Assembly (NCBI RefSeq): GCF_003418935.1
Contig: NZ_QVMT01000002.1
Location: 558,001-622,000, forward strand
Origin: Emticicia sp. C21
Lineage (GTDB): Bacteria; Bacteroidota; Bacteroidia; Cytophagales; Spirosomataceae
Length of the DNA stretch: 64,000 bases
Reading direction: 5' to 3'
In this document: positions 45,645-53,949 of the stretch, in pieces
Layout of the letters: every line of letters starts with the position of its first letter
Numbering within the stretch: position 1 is the stretch's first letter
Position numbers and translations under genes: made by a program
Notes under the pieces: generated by a model
What the model was told of the DNA's origin: nothing
What the model saw: the letters and a program-made list of their open reading frames with translations, nothing else
Databases searched by the model: none

Positions 45645-47975
45645 TTAAAGTGTGTTGAAATCTTGCCAGGGTTGTTGTTTGTCTTTAAACAAACCAAATT
45701 CAGGATCGTAAACTTTATTAGTAATAAAGTATTCAATCTTTAATAGATCTCCTTTTTTATTTTTTTCGAAAGAGAAGCTTTCTTTTCTTATGTTTCCGCT
45801 TACGCTCCATTGACTAAATCTATTTTTCTTTATTGATACCTTAAGGTTATCAGCCTTGATAAAATCAAACGACATCAAATAGCCTTCAAAGTCTTGCTTT
45901 AATTCTTGTGGAAGAATCTTGGCGCCATCAAAAGATTTATAAAAATCTTCTTCTTTATCTTTGGAGTGTTTTAATGGAACAAGGTTATCAAGAGTCATCT
46001 TCATTGTATCATAAGTCATTCGAAATTCATCTTCTTGTTTTTTATTCCAGCTTTCATAAACATGATCAATGTATTCCTGCAATGTCGCTTCATCAATTGA
46101 TTCCTCGTTTTCTGGTTTTGACAGCATTTCTAATGTTCTTTTTATAACATCTTTGTCGTACATATAAAAGTCAGAACTGTTATTTTCTGTAAAAACAAAA
46201 CAAGTAGAAATGCCTCTCTGTCTTTTTCGATTTACTCTGCCAAAACGTTGTAATAAAGCATCAATTGGCGCAGGTTCAGAATAGATTACTTCAAAATCTA
46301 TATCTAAGCTAATTTCTATAGCCTGTGTGCCGACAAGAAGATTTACGTCCTTCAAATCGTCTCTTTTTTCAGCTTTTAAGAGAGTTTGCTCATGTCTGTT
46401 TCTATCCTCCCCATTAAAGCCTCCGTGCAGCAAGACAGCGTTAGTAGAATAATCTTTCAAATCTCTATAAACTTTTTGGGCTTCAAGCACGGTATTACAA
46501 ACCACCAATACTTTTTTACCGGCTTTTAAATCATTGATAATTATATCAAGATTATTTGCTAATAACCCTTCTTTTAAAATAATTCTATGTCTTTTAAATT
46601 CTTTAAAAAGAGAATTATCAGTATTGACGGGGGTAAAGGTTTTAATGGCTTCTTGTATATGTTTTCTTAGAAAATTTGGTAAGGTTGCCGTCATTACCAT
46701 TACTTTTACATTTAAATACTGAGTAGCAAACTCCAGAAGAACCTTTATTTGTGCAAAAGTTTTAGGGTCGTAGGCGTGTATTTCATCGAAGATAAAATAA
46801 CTATTTGTCCACTCAAATAACCCTTGTTCAAAACCCTTTAATCCGAAAAGGTGCTTTAAAAGTTGAAAAGGTGTACAGACTTTTATAGGAGTCGTAACAT
46901 ACTTAAATTTATTCTTTAATTCGTCAATGGCCTCTTTTTTGGTATTCTGGCTGTATTGATGTTCTTCGAAATAATCATTTAAATAAGCACTAAGTTTCCC
47001 ATGAAGCATACCAACTTTTTCTTTTTCAATAACAGCGCTTAGTCTTTCAAACATAGCATTAATTGAGGCTGTGAATGGAAGAATATAGAAAATACGACCT
47101 GTCTGGTTGAAACTAAAGTGATTTTTAATCCATAAAAACGCACTCTCAGTTTTTCCGGAACCAGTTGGCGCAGTTAATATAACATTGCCTAAAGTCTGCG
47201 CACAGATTTTTTGATGTTGATAAAAGTCTAATCCTTTCTCTTGTAAATATTTCTGTTGATTTGTCAAAAATTGAAAGTCCTGAGTATTAACAGACGAGAT
47301 ATGCTGTATTCGTGCAGAACCTAAATGGTCACAGTTTTTAACAGCACCAAATAAGAGTACTAAAAACCAATAGTTAGCATTGTTAATAATTACCCCTTTA
47401 TTATTATACTTCCTGATAAAGTTAAATTGGTTTGAAATATTAATTCTTCGATTGATTTCAATACCGTATTTATCTTTCAGAAGTTGTTTTATTGCCTCTA
47501 CATCAACTTTTTTAAATTCATCCTTGAATGTTCTTGCTGCAATTGACCCTAAGTTTAGTTGAAGACCATCATCAGGCGTTTCATCCTGATAAAAATTGTT
47601 AATATATTTTGAATAAAGATTCCCAAAATCCTTGTGATGGCCTGTAATAGCTAAAAGCATAAGATACTTTACAGATTCATTATCTATTCCATCAAAAGCC
47701 TCAAAAAAAGGTAGAGAGAATAATTCATGTCTTTGTTTATCCCACTTATTTGGTTGATTTCTTAGAATATTTTGAAATTCAATATGACTTTTACCAAGGT
47801 CATGAAAAATCATACAGATTCTGACATACTCCCAAAATTCCGTAGGAATATTTGGGATTTTAGTTATGTCAGCAAATTGATCTTTTAGCAACGAGTGAAT
47901 TTTCAAACAGTCATCAATATGCACATATAATGGCAGTTGAGGTTCAGATTTGGCTAAGATTTCATTCATGCTCAT
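45645..47975 (-). CDS. cas3: CRISPR-associated helicase-nuclease Cas3
   Basis: 776 residues. The N-terminal HD nuclease has His58-Asp59 in 'MIFHDLGKSHIEF' and a second His pair in 'TGHHKDFG' (near 113). The SF2 helicase follows with Walker A 'APTGSGKT' (269-276), the DEIH box at 397-400 ('FIFDEIHAYDP'), 'VMTATLPNFL' and motif VI 'LLQRFGRVNRKRQRG'. After Cascade finds a target, Cas3 unwinds and degrades it. Its start overlaps the cas5 stop by 14 bp. All catalytic motifs are intact, so interference should be functional. Confidence 0.95.
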   Translation of the reverse strand: MSMNEILAKSEPQLPLYVHIDDCLKIHSLLKDQFADITKIPNIPTEFWEYVRICMIFHDLGKSHIEFQNILRNQPNKWDKQRHELFSLPFFEAFDGIDNESVKYLMLLAITGHHKDFGNLYSKYINNFYQDETPDDGLQLNLGSIAARTFKDEFKKVDVEAIKQLLKDKYGIEINRRINISNQFNFIRKYNNKGVIINNANYWFLVLLFGAVKNCDHLGSARIQHISSVNTQDFQFLTNQQKYLQEKGLDFYQHQKICAQTLGNVILTAPTGSGKTESAFLWIKNHFSFNQTGRIFYILPFTASINAMFERLSAVIEKEKVGMLHGKLSAYLNDYFEEHQYSQNTKKEAIDELKNKFKYVTTPIKVCTPFQLLKHLFGLKGFEQGLFEWTNSYFIFDEIHAYDPKTFAQIKVLLEFATQYLNVKVMVMTATLPNFLRKHIQEAIKTFTPVNTDNSLFKEFKRHRIILKEGLLANNLDIIINDLKAGKKVLVVCNTVLEAQKVYRDLKDYSTNAVLLHGGFNGEDRNRHEQTLLKAEKRDDLKDVNLLVGTQAIEISLDIDFEVIYSEPAPIDALLQRFGRVNRKRQRGISTCFVFTENNSSDFYMYDKDVIKRTLEMLSKPENEESIDEATLQEYIDHVYESWNKKQEDEFRMTYDTMKMTLDNLVPLKHSKDKEEDFYKSFDGAKILPQELKQDFEGYLMSFDFIKADNLKVSIKKNRFSQWSVSGNIRKESFSFEKNKKGDLLKIEYFITNKVYDPEFGLFKDKQQPWQDFNTL

Positions 47976-48636
47976 AATTAATAGCGTGCATAAAAATATT
48001 CACATTAAGGTCATTATCATGCAAAGCTTTAATGCTTGAAGTTTTGACACCATTTCTATGCGATACAATAGAAAAAGGTTTAGTGCCTAAGTTCTTTCTG
48101 GGAAAGGTATTCGTAAAATACTCAGGTAATGCTTGAATCTGCCCGGCTAATTGATAAGGAAATGTTGGTACGATTTGTCCTTTTATCTCTATATCTTCAT
48201 CAACTGACTGCATTTCTAGCTCAGAAATATTATCAATTGTCGCTAAGTCATTCATTCTCCCTAAAAGTATTGGATAAACAGGGCTTTTGAAATAGTCAGC
48301 GATTTGAGGATTAGAAGTATATATTATCAGACGTGGATTAAATAAAAATTGGCGTCTAATAACATTTGACTTTGCTATGTTGTTAGTTGTTTTCCCGTTT
48401 CCATCCATCTGATATATGGTTTCCAAATCAGTGCCGATAGCATCAAATTCAAAATAATACCCTATTTTGTCATTTTTATAGCTAACGAATTTACCTGCAG
48501 CAGCATTGATTAAACCTAAAACCGTACTTAAAGGCGGTACTTCCAAAGTTGGCTGATAGCCACTAATCAGATTGGGGTATCTGAAACTGGCTGTCCAACC
48601 CGAAATATCTATTTTATAGAATTTCATATTAAACAA
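47962..48636 (-). CDS. cas5: Cascade subunit Cas5 (type I-B, Tneap)
   Basis: 224 residues (221 if started at the third Met at 48627). The N-terminal RAMP-type strand and turn read 'FYKIDISGWTASFRYPNL', followed by the Cas5 signature 'PPLSTVLGLINAAAG'. A 'GRMNDLATID' loop and 'YQLAGQIQALPEYF' follow. Cas5 binds the 5' handle of the crRNA and links Cas8 to the Cas7 backbone. It overlaps cas7 by 8 bp, or lies 1 bp from it with the shorter start, and overlaps cas3 by 14 bp, so all are translated from one message. Confidence 0.92.
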   Translation of the reverse strand: MFNMKFYKIDISGWTASFRYPNLISGYQPTLEVPPLSTVLGLINAAAGKFVSYKNDKIGYYFEFDAIGTDLETIYQMDGNGKTTNNIAKSNVIRRQFLFNPRLIIYTSNPQIADYFKSPVYPILLGRMNDLATIDNISELEMQSVDEDIEIKGQIVPTFPYQLAGQIQALPEYFTNTFPRKNLGTKPFSIVSHRNGVKTSSIKALHDNDLNVNIFMHAINYEHE

Positions 48637-49714
48637 TTTGGGTTTCTAGTTGCTTGCAATAGCCCTCTATGGCCTGATTAACTGTGGTTACAACCACATT
48701 ATCTGAGGTCAAGCTTTGTAAATCGTTATTGATTTCATCCATAAATCCAGATCTCTTACCTATAAAAACTCTTCCTTTAATCTGGTCTTTATAATCTTCT
48801 AATACTTCCTTAATCGCCTCAATATTCAGTACTGCAATATTTTTGAATGCTCCTTCTGCTTTTGCAATATGAGAAAAAGGATGATTGCCACTTGTAGTTG
48901 TTGCCAAGATTATAAATTTAGGAGTTACATCTCCCATATTATTCGTTTGCATAGCCCCCCCGGAAATAGTTTTAAGAGCTTTAAGAGTATCTAGGGTTCT
49001 CTTCAATCTGGTTTGTTTTGGTAATTGAACTAACTTTTGAGGAATGCCTTTAGCATCTTTCACAAATGAATCATCTATGGTAGAACAACCATTGGCAATG
49101 CCCTCTTCTTGTAATTTTGAAGTAAGATTCTTGAAGCCTGTTTTATTGTAGGTAGCAAAAGTACCTATCTGTGCCAAATCAATAGAGAACATTCCTTTCA
49201 TTACAGCACTATATTCTTCTTTGCTATATGGTACTGAGTCGCCATCTTGCCGTGCCATACTTGACCAATGTTCTTCAGTTTTTGTACTTGCTACTGAGAC
49301 TAAAACAGAGTTTTTTAAAGGAGAAATGCGTGTAACCGTAACATCTTCTTTTTTCTCTTTCCCTTTAGAGTCGAGTTCTGGAGTGCCATCCTCTTTTAAA
49401 ACAACATCTTTTGCTGCTTTCATGTATCCAAAAACATCATCGTCTGCATATTTTAGAGGGTTGGCGTCTGTAAACGCAATTTTACTCTCTCTGGTAATTG
49501 GTGATAGATCCCAATTAAAATCCTTCCTCAGTGTTTCTCTCCACCAATATCTCCAGGCTTGGCCAGAAACATAGGTAAATTTACTGCCATTTTTTGAAAT
49601 GGTTTTTGTCGCAACTCCATTATCAAAATTTGTACTTGAGCTCTTACCTGCATTATTAAGCGCTACTACATCTACATCGATTAATACAAATCCTTGTGTT
49701 TTTAGTAAATCCAT
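48629..49714 (-). CDS. cas7: Cascade backbone subunit Cas7 (Cst2/DevR type)
   Basis: 361 residues. It begins 'GFVLIDVDVVALNNAGKSS' and has 'KFTYVSGQAWRYWWRETL', a typical Cst2/DevR pattern, then 'TRISPLKNSVLVSVA', 'YSAVMKGMFSIDLAQIGTF' and 'LKTISGGAMQTNNMGDVTP'. Several copies coat the crRNA in Cascade. It lies 13 bp after cas8 and overlaps cas5. Confidence 0.93.
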   Translation of the reverse strand: MDLLKTQGFVLIDVDVVALNNAGKSSSTNFDNGVATKTISKNGSKFTYVSGQAWRYWWRETLRKDFNWDLSPITRESKIAFTDANPLKYADDDVFGYMKAAKDVVLKEDGTPELDSKGKEKKEDVTVTRISPLKNSVLVSVASTKTEEHWSSMARQDGDSVPYSKEEYSAVMKGMFSIDLAQIGTFATYNKTGFKNLTSKLQEEGIANGCSTIDDSFVKDAKGIPQKLVQLPKQTRLKRTLDTLKALKTISGGAMQTNNMGDVTPKFIILATTTSGNHPFSHIAKAEGAFKNIAVLNIEAIKEVLEDYKDQIKGRVFIGKRSGFMDEINNDLQSLTSDNVVVTTVNQAIEGYCKQLETQIV

Positions 49715-49727
49715 TTGTTAAATAAGT

Positions 49728-51125
49728 TTAATAGTTTTGAATATTATTGTCTTCTTCATTTTCAGGTTCATCTTCAATTGAGATGTAACGATTGGTTTCA
49801 TGTAATTTCTGATAAATAGCTATTATCAATAGGTCTCGGGTATCTCTCCAGAATGATCCATCTGGAAATAGGTAAAACACATAATCTTCTAATGTTATGA
49901 GTGGCGCAGGTGTTTTAGCTTCATAATTGTCTTTAATCAACTTTATTAAATAGAGTCTAAAATCACTACTGCTCTTTAAACCATTAAGCTTGACTAGAGC
50001 CTTTTTTATCTGGTCTTCTGACTTATCATTAAGAATGAAATCCGCCAGTTCTTTAATTTTCTGAATTGTATATTTATCCATTTTTAATATATTTATGCAG
50101 TAAATTTCTATGATATTAAAGCTAAATTGATGGTTTTTACTCCATTGACGCAGATTTGGGATTATTGAAGTATTTTTAATTAATTTATTCAGAATGGGAT
50201 TGTTCCAAACCTTATAATCTGAGTAAGAAAGGTGTTCTTTTTTATTATACCACTCCTGGGTTTTCTCGTCAAATTGCGCCTCTTTAAACTTTGAAGATTT
50301 ATAGTGTTGATTGATGAAATCACTCCATTCTTTAGCGTAGTGCTTTTTGCAATGACCGTAGAACTTAAAAAGCAGATTTGAAAACGTATGAAGTTCAATA
50401 TCAGGGCTTGCTCCAAAATTGGTAAAGTGATACATATTTAATTGTACATCCGGAAGTGCAATATCACTCTCATCCTCTGGAACGGCATTAGGCAATTCAT
50501 TAATGCAAGAGTCGGCAAAATTAAATAAGGCATTTGAAATAATTCCAAACTCTGATTTTAATGTCCCCTCTGCTAACCCATTTGCAACATTTGCAAGATT
50601 GGTATCAACATTTTTTTTAATTAAAAATCGACTTACGGTATCATAGTTACTTTGCAGTAACGCAATTTTATCACCTACAAAGCATACTCCTAATGGGATA
50701 AAAAAGGTACGTATTAAGGCTTCTTTAGAAAAGTATAAACCACTTTCATAAGCACTATGAAAGTTAATAAATGCACTTGAAGCAGACATCATATGATTAT
50801 GTCTCCCGGCAATATAAAGTTTGGTTTCTGTTCCTACTATACGACAATACCCAGTTTTGTAGTCTTTATTTGTTTCCTCTATAAGACCACAATAATATTT
50901 CATTGTCTCTTCTATTTTCTTCTCTGTATTAAAGGCAGGTTGAGTGATAGAAGAATTTAAAAAGTAGGTATGCAATTTGCCACCCCAATACTTTACATAA
51001 ATATCCGTTGCATATGCTATATGTTCTAGGATGGTTTTGTCAGGGGATTTTTCTATCAGATATTCTAATACAAAGCCACCGACATCTATAAAAGGGTCAC
51101 CTGTTGGTTTTATGAAATCATTCAT
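49728..51125 (-). CDS. cas8: Cascade large subunit Cas8 (Cst1 type, I-B Tneap)
   Basis: 465 residues. The start 'FIKPTGDPFIDVGGFVLEYL' matches the Cst1/Cas8 N-terminus ('TGxPFxDxG'). Next come 'YCRIVGTETKLYIAGRHNHM' and 'MSASSAFINFHSAYESGLYF'. The zinc-finger CxxC pairs seen in some Cst1 proteins are absent here. The C-terminal part is helical. Cas8 recognises the PAM and recruits Cas3. It is the first gene of the cas8-7-5-3-4-1-2 run; cas6 and the WYL gene lie upstream, separated by about 420 bp that holds a plus-strand gene. Confidence 0.9.
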   Translation of the reverse strand: MNDFIKPTGDPFIDVGGFVLEYLIEKSPDKTILEHIAYATDIYVKYWGGKLHTYFLNSSITQPAFNTEKKIEETMKYYCGLIEETNKDYKTGYCRIVGTETKLYIAGRHNHMMSASSAFINFHSAYESGLYFSKEALIRTFFIPLGVCFVGDKIALLQSNYDTVSRFLIKKNVDTNLANVANGLAEGTLKSEFGIISNALFNFADSCINELPNAVPEDESDIALPDVQLNMYHFTNFGASPDIELHTFSNLLFKFYGHCKKHYAKEWSDFINQHYKSSKFKEAQFDEKTQEWYNKKEHLSYSDYKVWNNPILNKLIKNTSIIPNLRQWSKNHQFSFNIIEIYCINILKMDKYTIQKIKELADFILNDKSEDQIKKALVKLNGLKSSSDFRLYLIKLIKDNYEAKTPAPLITLEDYVFYLFPDGSFWRDTRDLLIIAIYQKLHETNRYISIEDEPENEEDNNIQNY

Positions 51126-51260
51126 TGTATGTTCAATATATTTATTTCAATTGATTTTATTTTCTAAACTTACAATCTCTAAGGTAATACGCTGTTTAAC
51201 TATAGATTTTTGCTTTACTCTATTCTCTGTTAGGTAGGCAAAAGATTTAGGACTCTTTAT

Positions 51261-51268
51261 TATCTTTG
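51261..51268 (+). promoter_or_regulatory. TAnnTTTG -7 box for the small plus-strand gene
   Basis: TATCTTTG is a perfect Bacteroidota -7 element, 14 bp before the ATG at 51283. No good -33 TTTG was seen 19-21 bp upstream. Confidence 0.5.
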
Positions 51269-51282
51269 AACAATATTTTTCA

Positions 51283-51486
51283 ATGTACATGAAATTTACT
51301 ATCAAAAAAGAAAACTCTGATTCTGCAATTGTATTTGATGATAGCTGTTTTGACAACATCAAAGGAGAACCTCTATCTGCTAAACGTAGCAAGGAAATTG
51401 AAAATTTAATCATGCCTAAGTTGTTATCTGAATTAGAAAATCTAAAAAAAACTAATCCTTTATTTCAAAAAAAAGCTAAAAAGTAA
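51283..51486 (+). CDS. 67-residue protein encoded against the cas operon
   Basis: Starts 'MYMKFTIKKENSDSAIVFDD' and ends 'NPLFQKKAKK'; mostly charged and helical, with no membrane segment and no family I recognise. Support for a real gene: sensible composition, a perfect TAnnTTTG box just upstream, a near-palindromic hairpin behind it (51495-51528), and its position in a real intergenic gap between cas8 and the WYL gene, on the opposite strand. The minus-strand frame that overlaps it (51147-51413) has poorer composition. Role unknown; a small regulator or inhibitor of the adjacent cas genes is one guess, but nothing in the sequence shows it. Confidence 0.5.
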   Translation: MYMKFTIKKENSDSAIVFDDSCFDNIKGEPLSAKRSKEIENLIMPKLLSELENLKKTNPLFQKKAKK

Positions 51487-51494
51487 ATTATAAA

Positions 51495-51528
51495 GCAAAT
51501 ATTAGATTGCTCTTAGGGCAATATTTGC
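51495..51528. terminator. Hairpin between convergent small gene and WYL gene
   Basis: Arms GCAAATATT (51495-51503) and AATATTTGC (51520-51528) with a 16-nt loop; AT-rich and weakly T-tailed. It lies 9 bp after the small gene's stop and 19 bp beyond the WYL gene's stop at 51547. Confidence 0.5.
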
Positions 51529-51546
51529 CCCACCACTAAAAATCCC

Positions 51547-52470
51547 CTAAAATTTTATCTCCCTACTCTTCGCCCGAATATGCTCAATCAATGATTCCGG
51601 CTCAATAATGGACTCTATATGCTCAAAATAGCCCATTATAAAATTGGTTAATCCAAAAAACTCATCATTCACTTTACAGGCAAAATCATAGAGGTCGTCG
51701 TGCTCGGCGCAGGGTTGTATATACGCCTGAGCTAATGGGAACCGTTCGATCAATTCATTTAAGGCACCTGTCTTTAGTTTCAGATGCACAAATACCTGTT
51801 GGTCGCTCACAATCCTGAATGGGTCAGTCGCCGCAGAATGGTGTTTTGTTTCATACTGCCAGGGCTGGTCCTGTACTTTTACTTTCTCAATTCTTGAAAT
51901 CCGGAAATGTCGTATTACCTTTTTATCTAAATCAAAGGCATGAAGAATATCGTCTTTGGTACTCACATTAAAAGGCTCTACGAGTCTGTTACTTACCTTG
52001 CTACTCATAGTTGAGCGATAATTGACCAGTTGTACTACTCGTTTTTGCTTTTTAGCTTGTTCCAGTAGGTTAGCTTTGTTGAGAAAGGTCTTTGAGAATA
52101 AGCTACTACCTAGTTTTGAAACATCATAGATGGTCTCAAGCTTCGCTCTGATTTTCTCCAGACGTTTATCTGAAGCATTAGCTTTAGTCAGGGCTTCCAA
52201 CAAAAATTCTTTTTCTGGCTCCGTAAAAAACAAGATATCCTGCAAGTATTCCAGCGATTGATTGGAGGCAATATAATATCTGTTTTTATTGGCCACTTTT
52301 ATCATAAAATCGGCGTTCCGCAATTCTCTAATATCTCTTTTAATAGAATAGGGGTCTACGCCATACTTAGTAGCCAACATATTAAGAGTATAGTAAGAGG
52401 GTTGTTCCAGTAAATTTCTCAGAACACTCAATAGTCTGTTTTTAGGACTATTATCATGAAAAACGTTCAT
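51547..52470 (-). CDS. WYL-domain transcriptional regulator of the cas locus
   Basis: 307 residues. An N-terminal winged helix ('YYTLNMLATKYGVDPYSIKRD', 'IRELRNADF') is followed by a middle linker and a WYL domain ('RVVQLVNYRSTMSSKVSNRL', 'EPFNVSTKDDILHAFDLDKK', 'FRISRIEKVKV'), then a WCX-like C-terminal extension. WYL regulators are common in CRISPR and other defence loci, where they respond to nucleic acid or nucleotide ligands. It begins 12 bp after cas6 and is transcribed with it. Most likely it controls the cas genes. It lacks any CARF domain. Confidence 0.88.
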   Translation of the reverse strand: MNVFHDNSPKNRLLSVLRNLLEQPSYYTLNMLATKYGVDPYSIKRDIRELRNADFMIKVANKNRYYIASNQSLEYLQDILFFTEPEKEFLLEALTKANASDKRLEKIRAKLETIYDVSKLGSSLFSKTFLNKANLLEQAKKQKRVVQLVNYRSTMSSKVSNRLVEPFNVSTKDDILHAFDLDKKVIRHFRISRIEKVKVQDQPWQYETKHHSAATDPFRIVSDQQVFVHLKLKTGALNELIERFPLAQAYIQPCAEHDDLYDFACKVNDEFFGLTNFIMGYFEHIESIIEPESLIEHIRAKSREIKF

Positions 52471-52482
52471 CAGCCTGTTGTT

Positions 52483-53292
52483 TTATAAAATTTCACAATA
52501 GCCCATCCCAGCCGATGAGGTAAATTTCCCAAAGCCTCCATAAAAGCCCACTTCTATTACCTGTGCAGGAGCGTTCAGTTCAAAGACAAAGTTTTCATAG
52601 CCTTTTATTTTGGTTTCATTGTCGCGGTCTTGCTTGATGGCAATCAATTTCGACCGCATTCTATCCGTGTCAACCAGTTTAAAGCTGATGAGTTTTTCAA
52701 GGCTGGCGGTATCCATCTGCATCCCTTTACCATATACAGACTCATATTTGTCGAGCAGATTGATGGCGAAATAGTGGGCAAATCTGGGGTCAGTAGGGGG
52801 TAGGTAGTCGTCGTTGCCGTCGGGGCGTTTTTCTGCAATCACCATAGGGGAGGTGGCTCTGAATCGCTTTGGAGTAGTATCTGCGAGAGGTGCTGCCATT
52901 GATTCTACAGACTCTATCACAAAATCTGCCTGATATTTTTTATTATAAACACTGATGCGTTGATTTTTGAAAAGACCAATAATAAAATCCTCAGCAGCTT
53001 TATCAATAAAGAAAGAAACGGTAATGTATATAGGCCGATCAGAAAGCAGTATAAAATCCTCACCCTTTTCAATAGGCCTGGCTTTGTGCGGTATGTCGAA
53101 TTTTGAAAAAGTGAAGTGTTTAAAATTCTTAGCCGAATTCTCTACCTGATAGCCCTGATGGTGCAGAAAAGCAGCATAATCAGCATCAGATTCCTGAATA
53201 CGGGCATATACCCAACTTGAAAAAGGATAGTTATAATTAAGCGTAAGTTTTTGTAGGGAGGTTTCGGGACGTAAGGTCAATCTGAATCGCAT
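52483..53292 (-). CDS. cas6: CRISPR RNA endonuclease Cas6
   Basis: 269 residues from ATG 53292, which gives the usual Cas6 start 'MRFRLTLRP'. The N-terminal RAMP domain has 'LTLNYNYPFSSWVYARIQ'. The second RAMP half ends in the glycine-rich loop 'GFYGGFGKFTSSAGMGYCE', the family hallmark. A His in the N-terminal helix region ('FLHHQGYQVENSAKNFKHF') is the probable catalytic residue. Cas6 cuts the array transcript within each repeat, leaving the ATTGAAAC handle. The open frame upstream to 53406 is hydrophobic random sequence and is left out. The WYL gene follows 12 bp after its stop. Confidence 0.92.
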   Translation of the reverse strand: MRFRLTLRPETSLQKLTLNYNYPFSSWVYARIQESDADYAAFLHHQGYQVENSAKNFKHFTFSKFDIPHKARPIEKGEDFILLSDRPIYITVSFFIDKAAEDFIIGLFKNQRISVYNKKYQADFVIESVESMAAPLADTTPKRFRATSPMVIAEKRPDGNDDYLPPTDPRFAHYFAINLLDKYESVYGKGMQMDTASLEKLISFKLVDTDRMRSKLIAIKQDRDNETKIKGYENFVFELNAPAQVIEVGFYGGFGKFTSSAGMGYCEIL

Positions 53293-53444
53293 CGCAGCAG
53301 GCTGTTTAGTTTTCAATATTAGGTTAAAAATCAGGTAGAAGCAAGTCAGGAATTGAGTATTTATTTTCCGGTCATCTTTCTTTTGTGAAAGAATAATCCT
53401 AAACAACTTCCGTATCTAATGACAGGATTCAATAGCATATTAAT

Positions 53445-53477
53445 GTAAAAAAGCTACTCTTAAAAGTAGCTTTTTAC
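53445..53477. terminator. Hairpin terminator between the charged small gene and cas6
   Basis: GTAAAAAAGCTACT (53445-53458) pairs with AGTAGCTTTTTAC (53465-53477), one A unpaired, with a short loop and T/A-rich flanks. It follows the stop of the minus-strand gene at 53494-53736. Confidence 0.7.
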
Positions 53478-53493
53478 TAAAAATGTTGTCTCT

Positions 53494-53736
53494 TTATGAA
53501 TTCATGTTATCTGGTTTATCACTTTTGGCTGAAAGCCTTCTTTCTTTATTTTTTCTCCTACGTTCTATTTCATAGGCATTCACGCGGTCTTTATTTATCT
53601 TACGATATTCACGGCAATACTCTTTCATTTCATCCCGATGTTGCTCGGCATACTGACGAGACCTTTGATTCAGTTTTTCTCGATTTTTTTCCCTGTATTT
53701 TTTTTGATACTCTCTTTGATAATCAGTCGTTTTCAT
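53494..53736 (-). CDS. 80-residue highly charged protein
   Basis: Starts 'MKTTDYQREYQKKYREKNRE' and is rich in Lys, Arg, Glu and Tyr with helical, coiled-coil-like spacing; it ends 'SAKSDKPDNMNS'. It resembles the basic helical proteins and N-terminal regions often found in phage or HNH-type genes, but no HNH motif is present. The hairpin at 53445-53477 follows it, and the frame has an ATG start. An opposite-strand frame of the same length has poor composition. It lies upstream of cas6 in the same orientation, separated by about 200 bp. Function unknown. Confidence 0.55.
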   Translation of the reverse strand: MKTTDYQREYQKKYREKNREKLNQRSRQYAEQHRDEMKEYCREYRKINKDRVNAYEIERRRKNKERRLSAKSDKPDNMNS

Positions 53737-53949
53737 AAATTATACGTTTTTGCAAAAGTTAGATTTTGTTCTCAAAAATAGAAGTTTTTTCCAATTATCA
53801 TAGTTTTTTAAGAGTTTTTATTTGACAGGTCATTAATCAATTTAAATGGCAGGAGATTATTCTATGCTTTATTAATCAGGATGTCATTAACGAAAAAAGA
53901 CAGCCACCAATAGTAACTGTCTTTCGGAATTCAATAGTTATAATGTTTA

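Noticed and set aside
51147-51413. 88-codon minus-strand frame upstream of cas8
   Set aside because: It overlaps the better-supported plus-strand small gene and reads as its antisense.
53496-53738. 80-codon plus-strand frame opposite the charged small protein
   Set aside because: Rich in Phe, Ser and His with no family pattern; the minus-strand frame has a better composition and a terminator.
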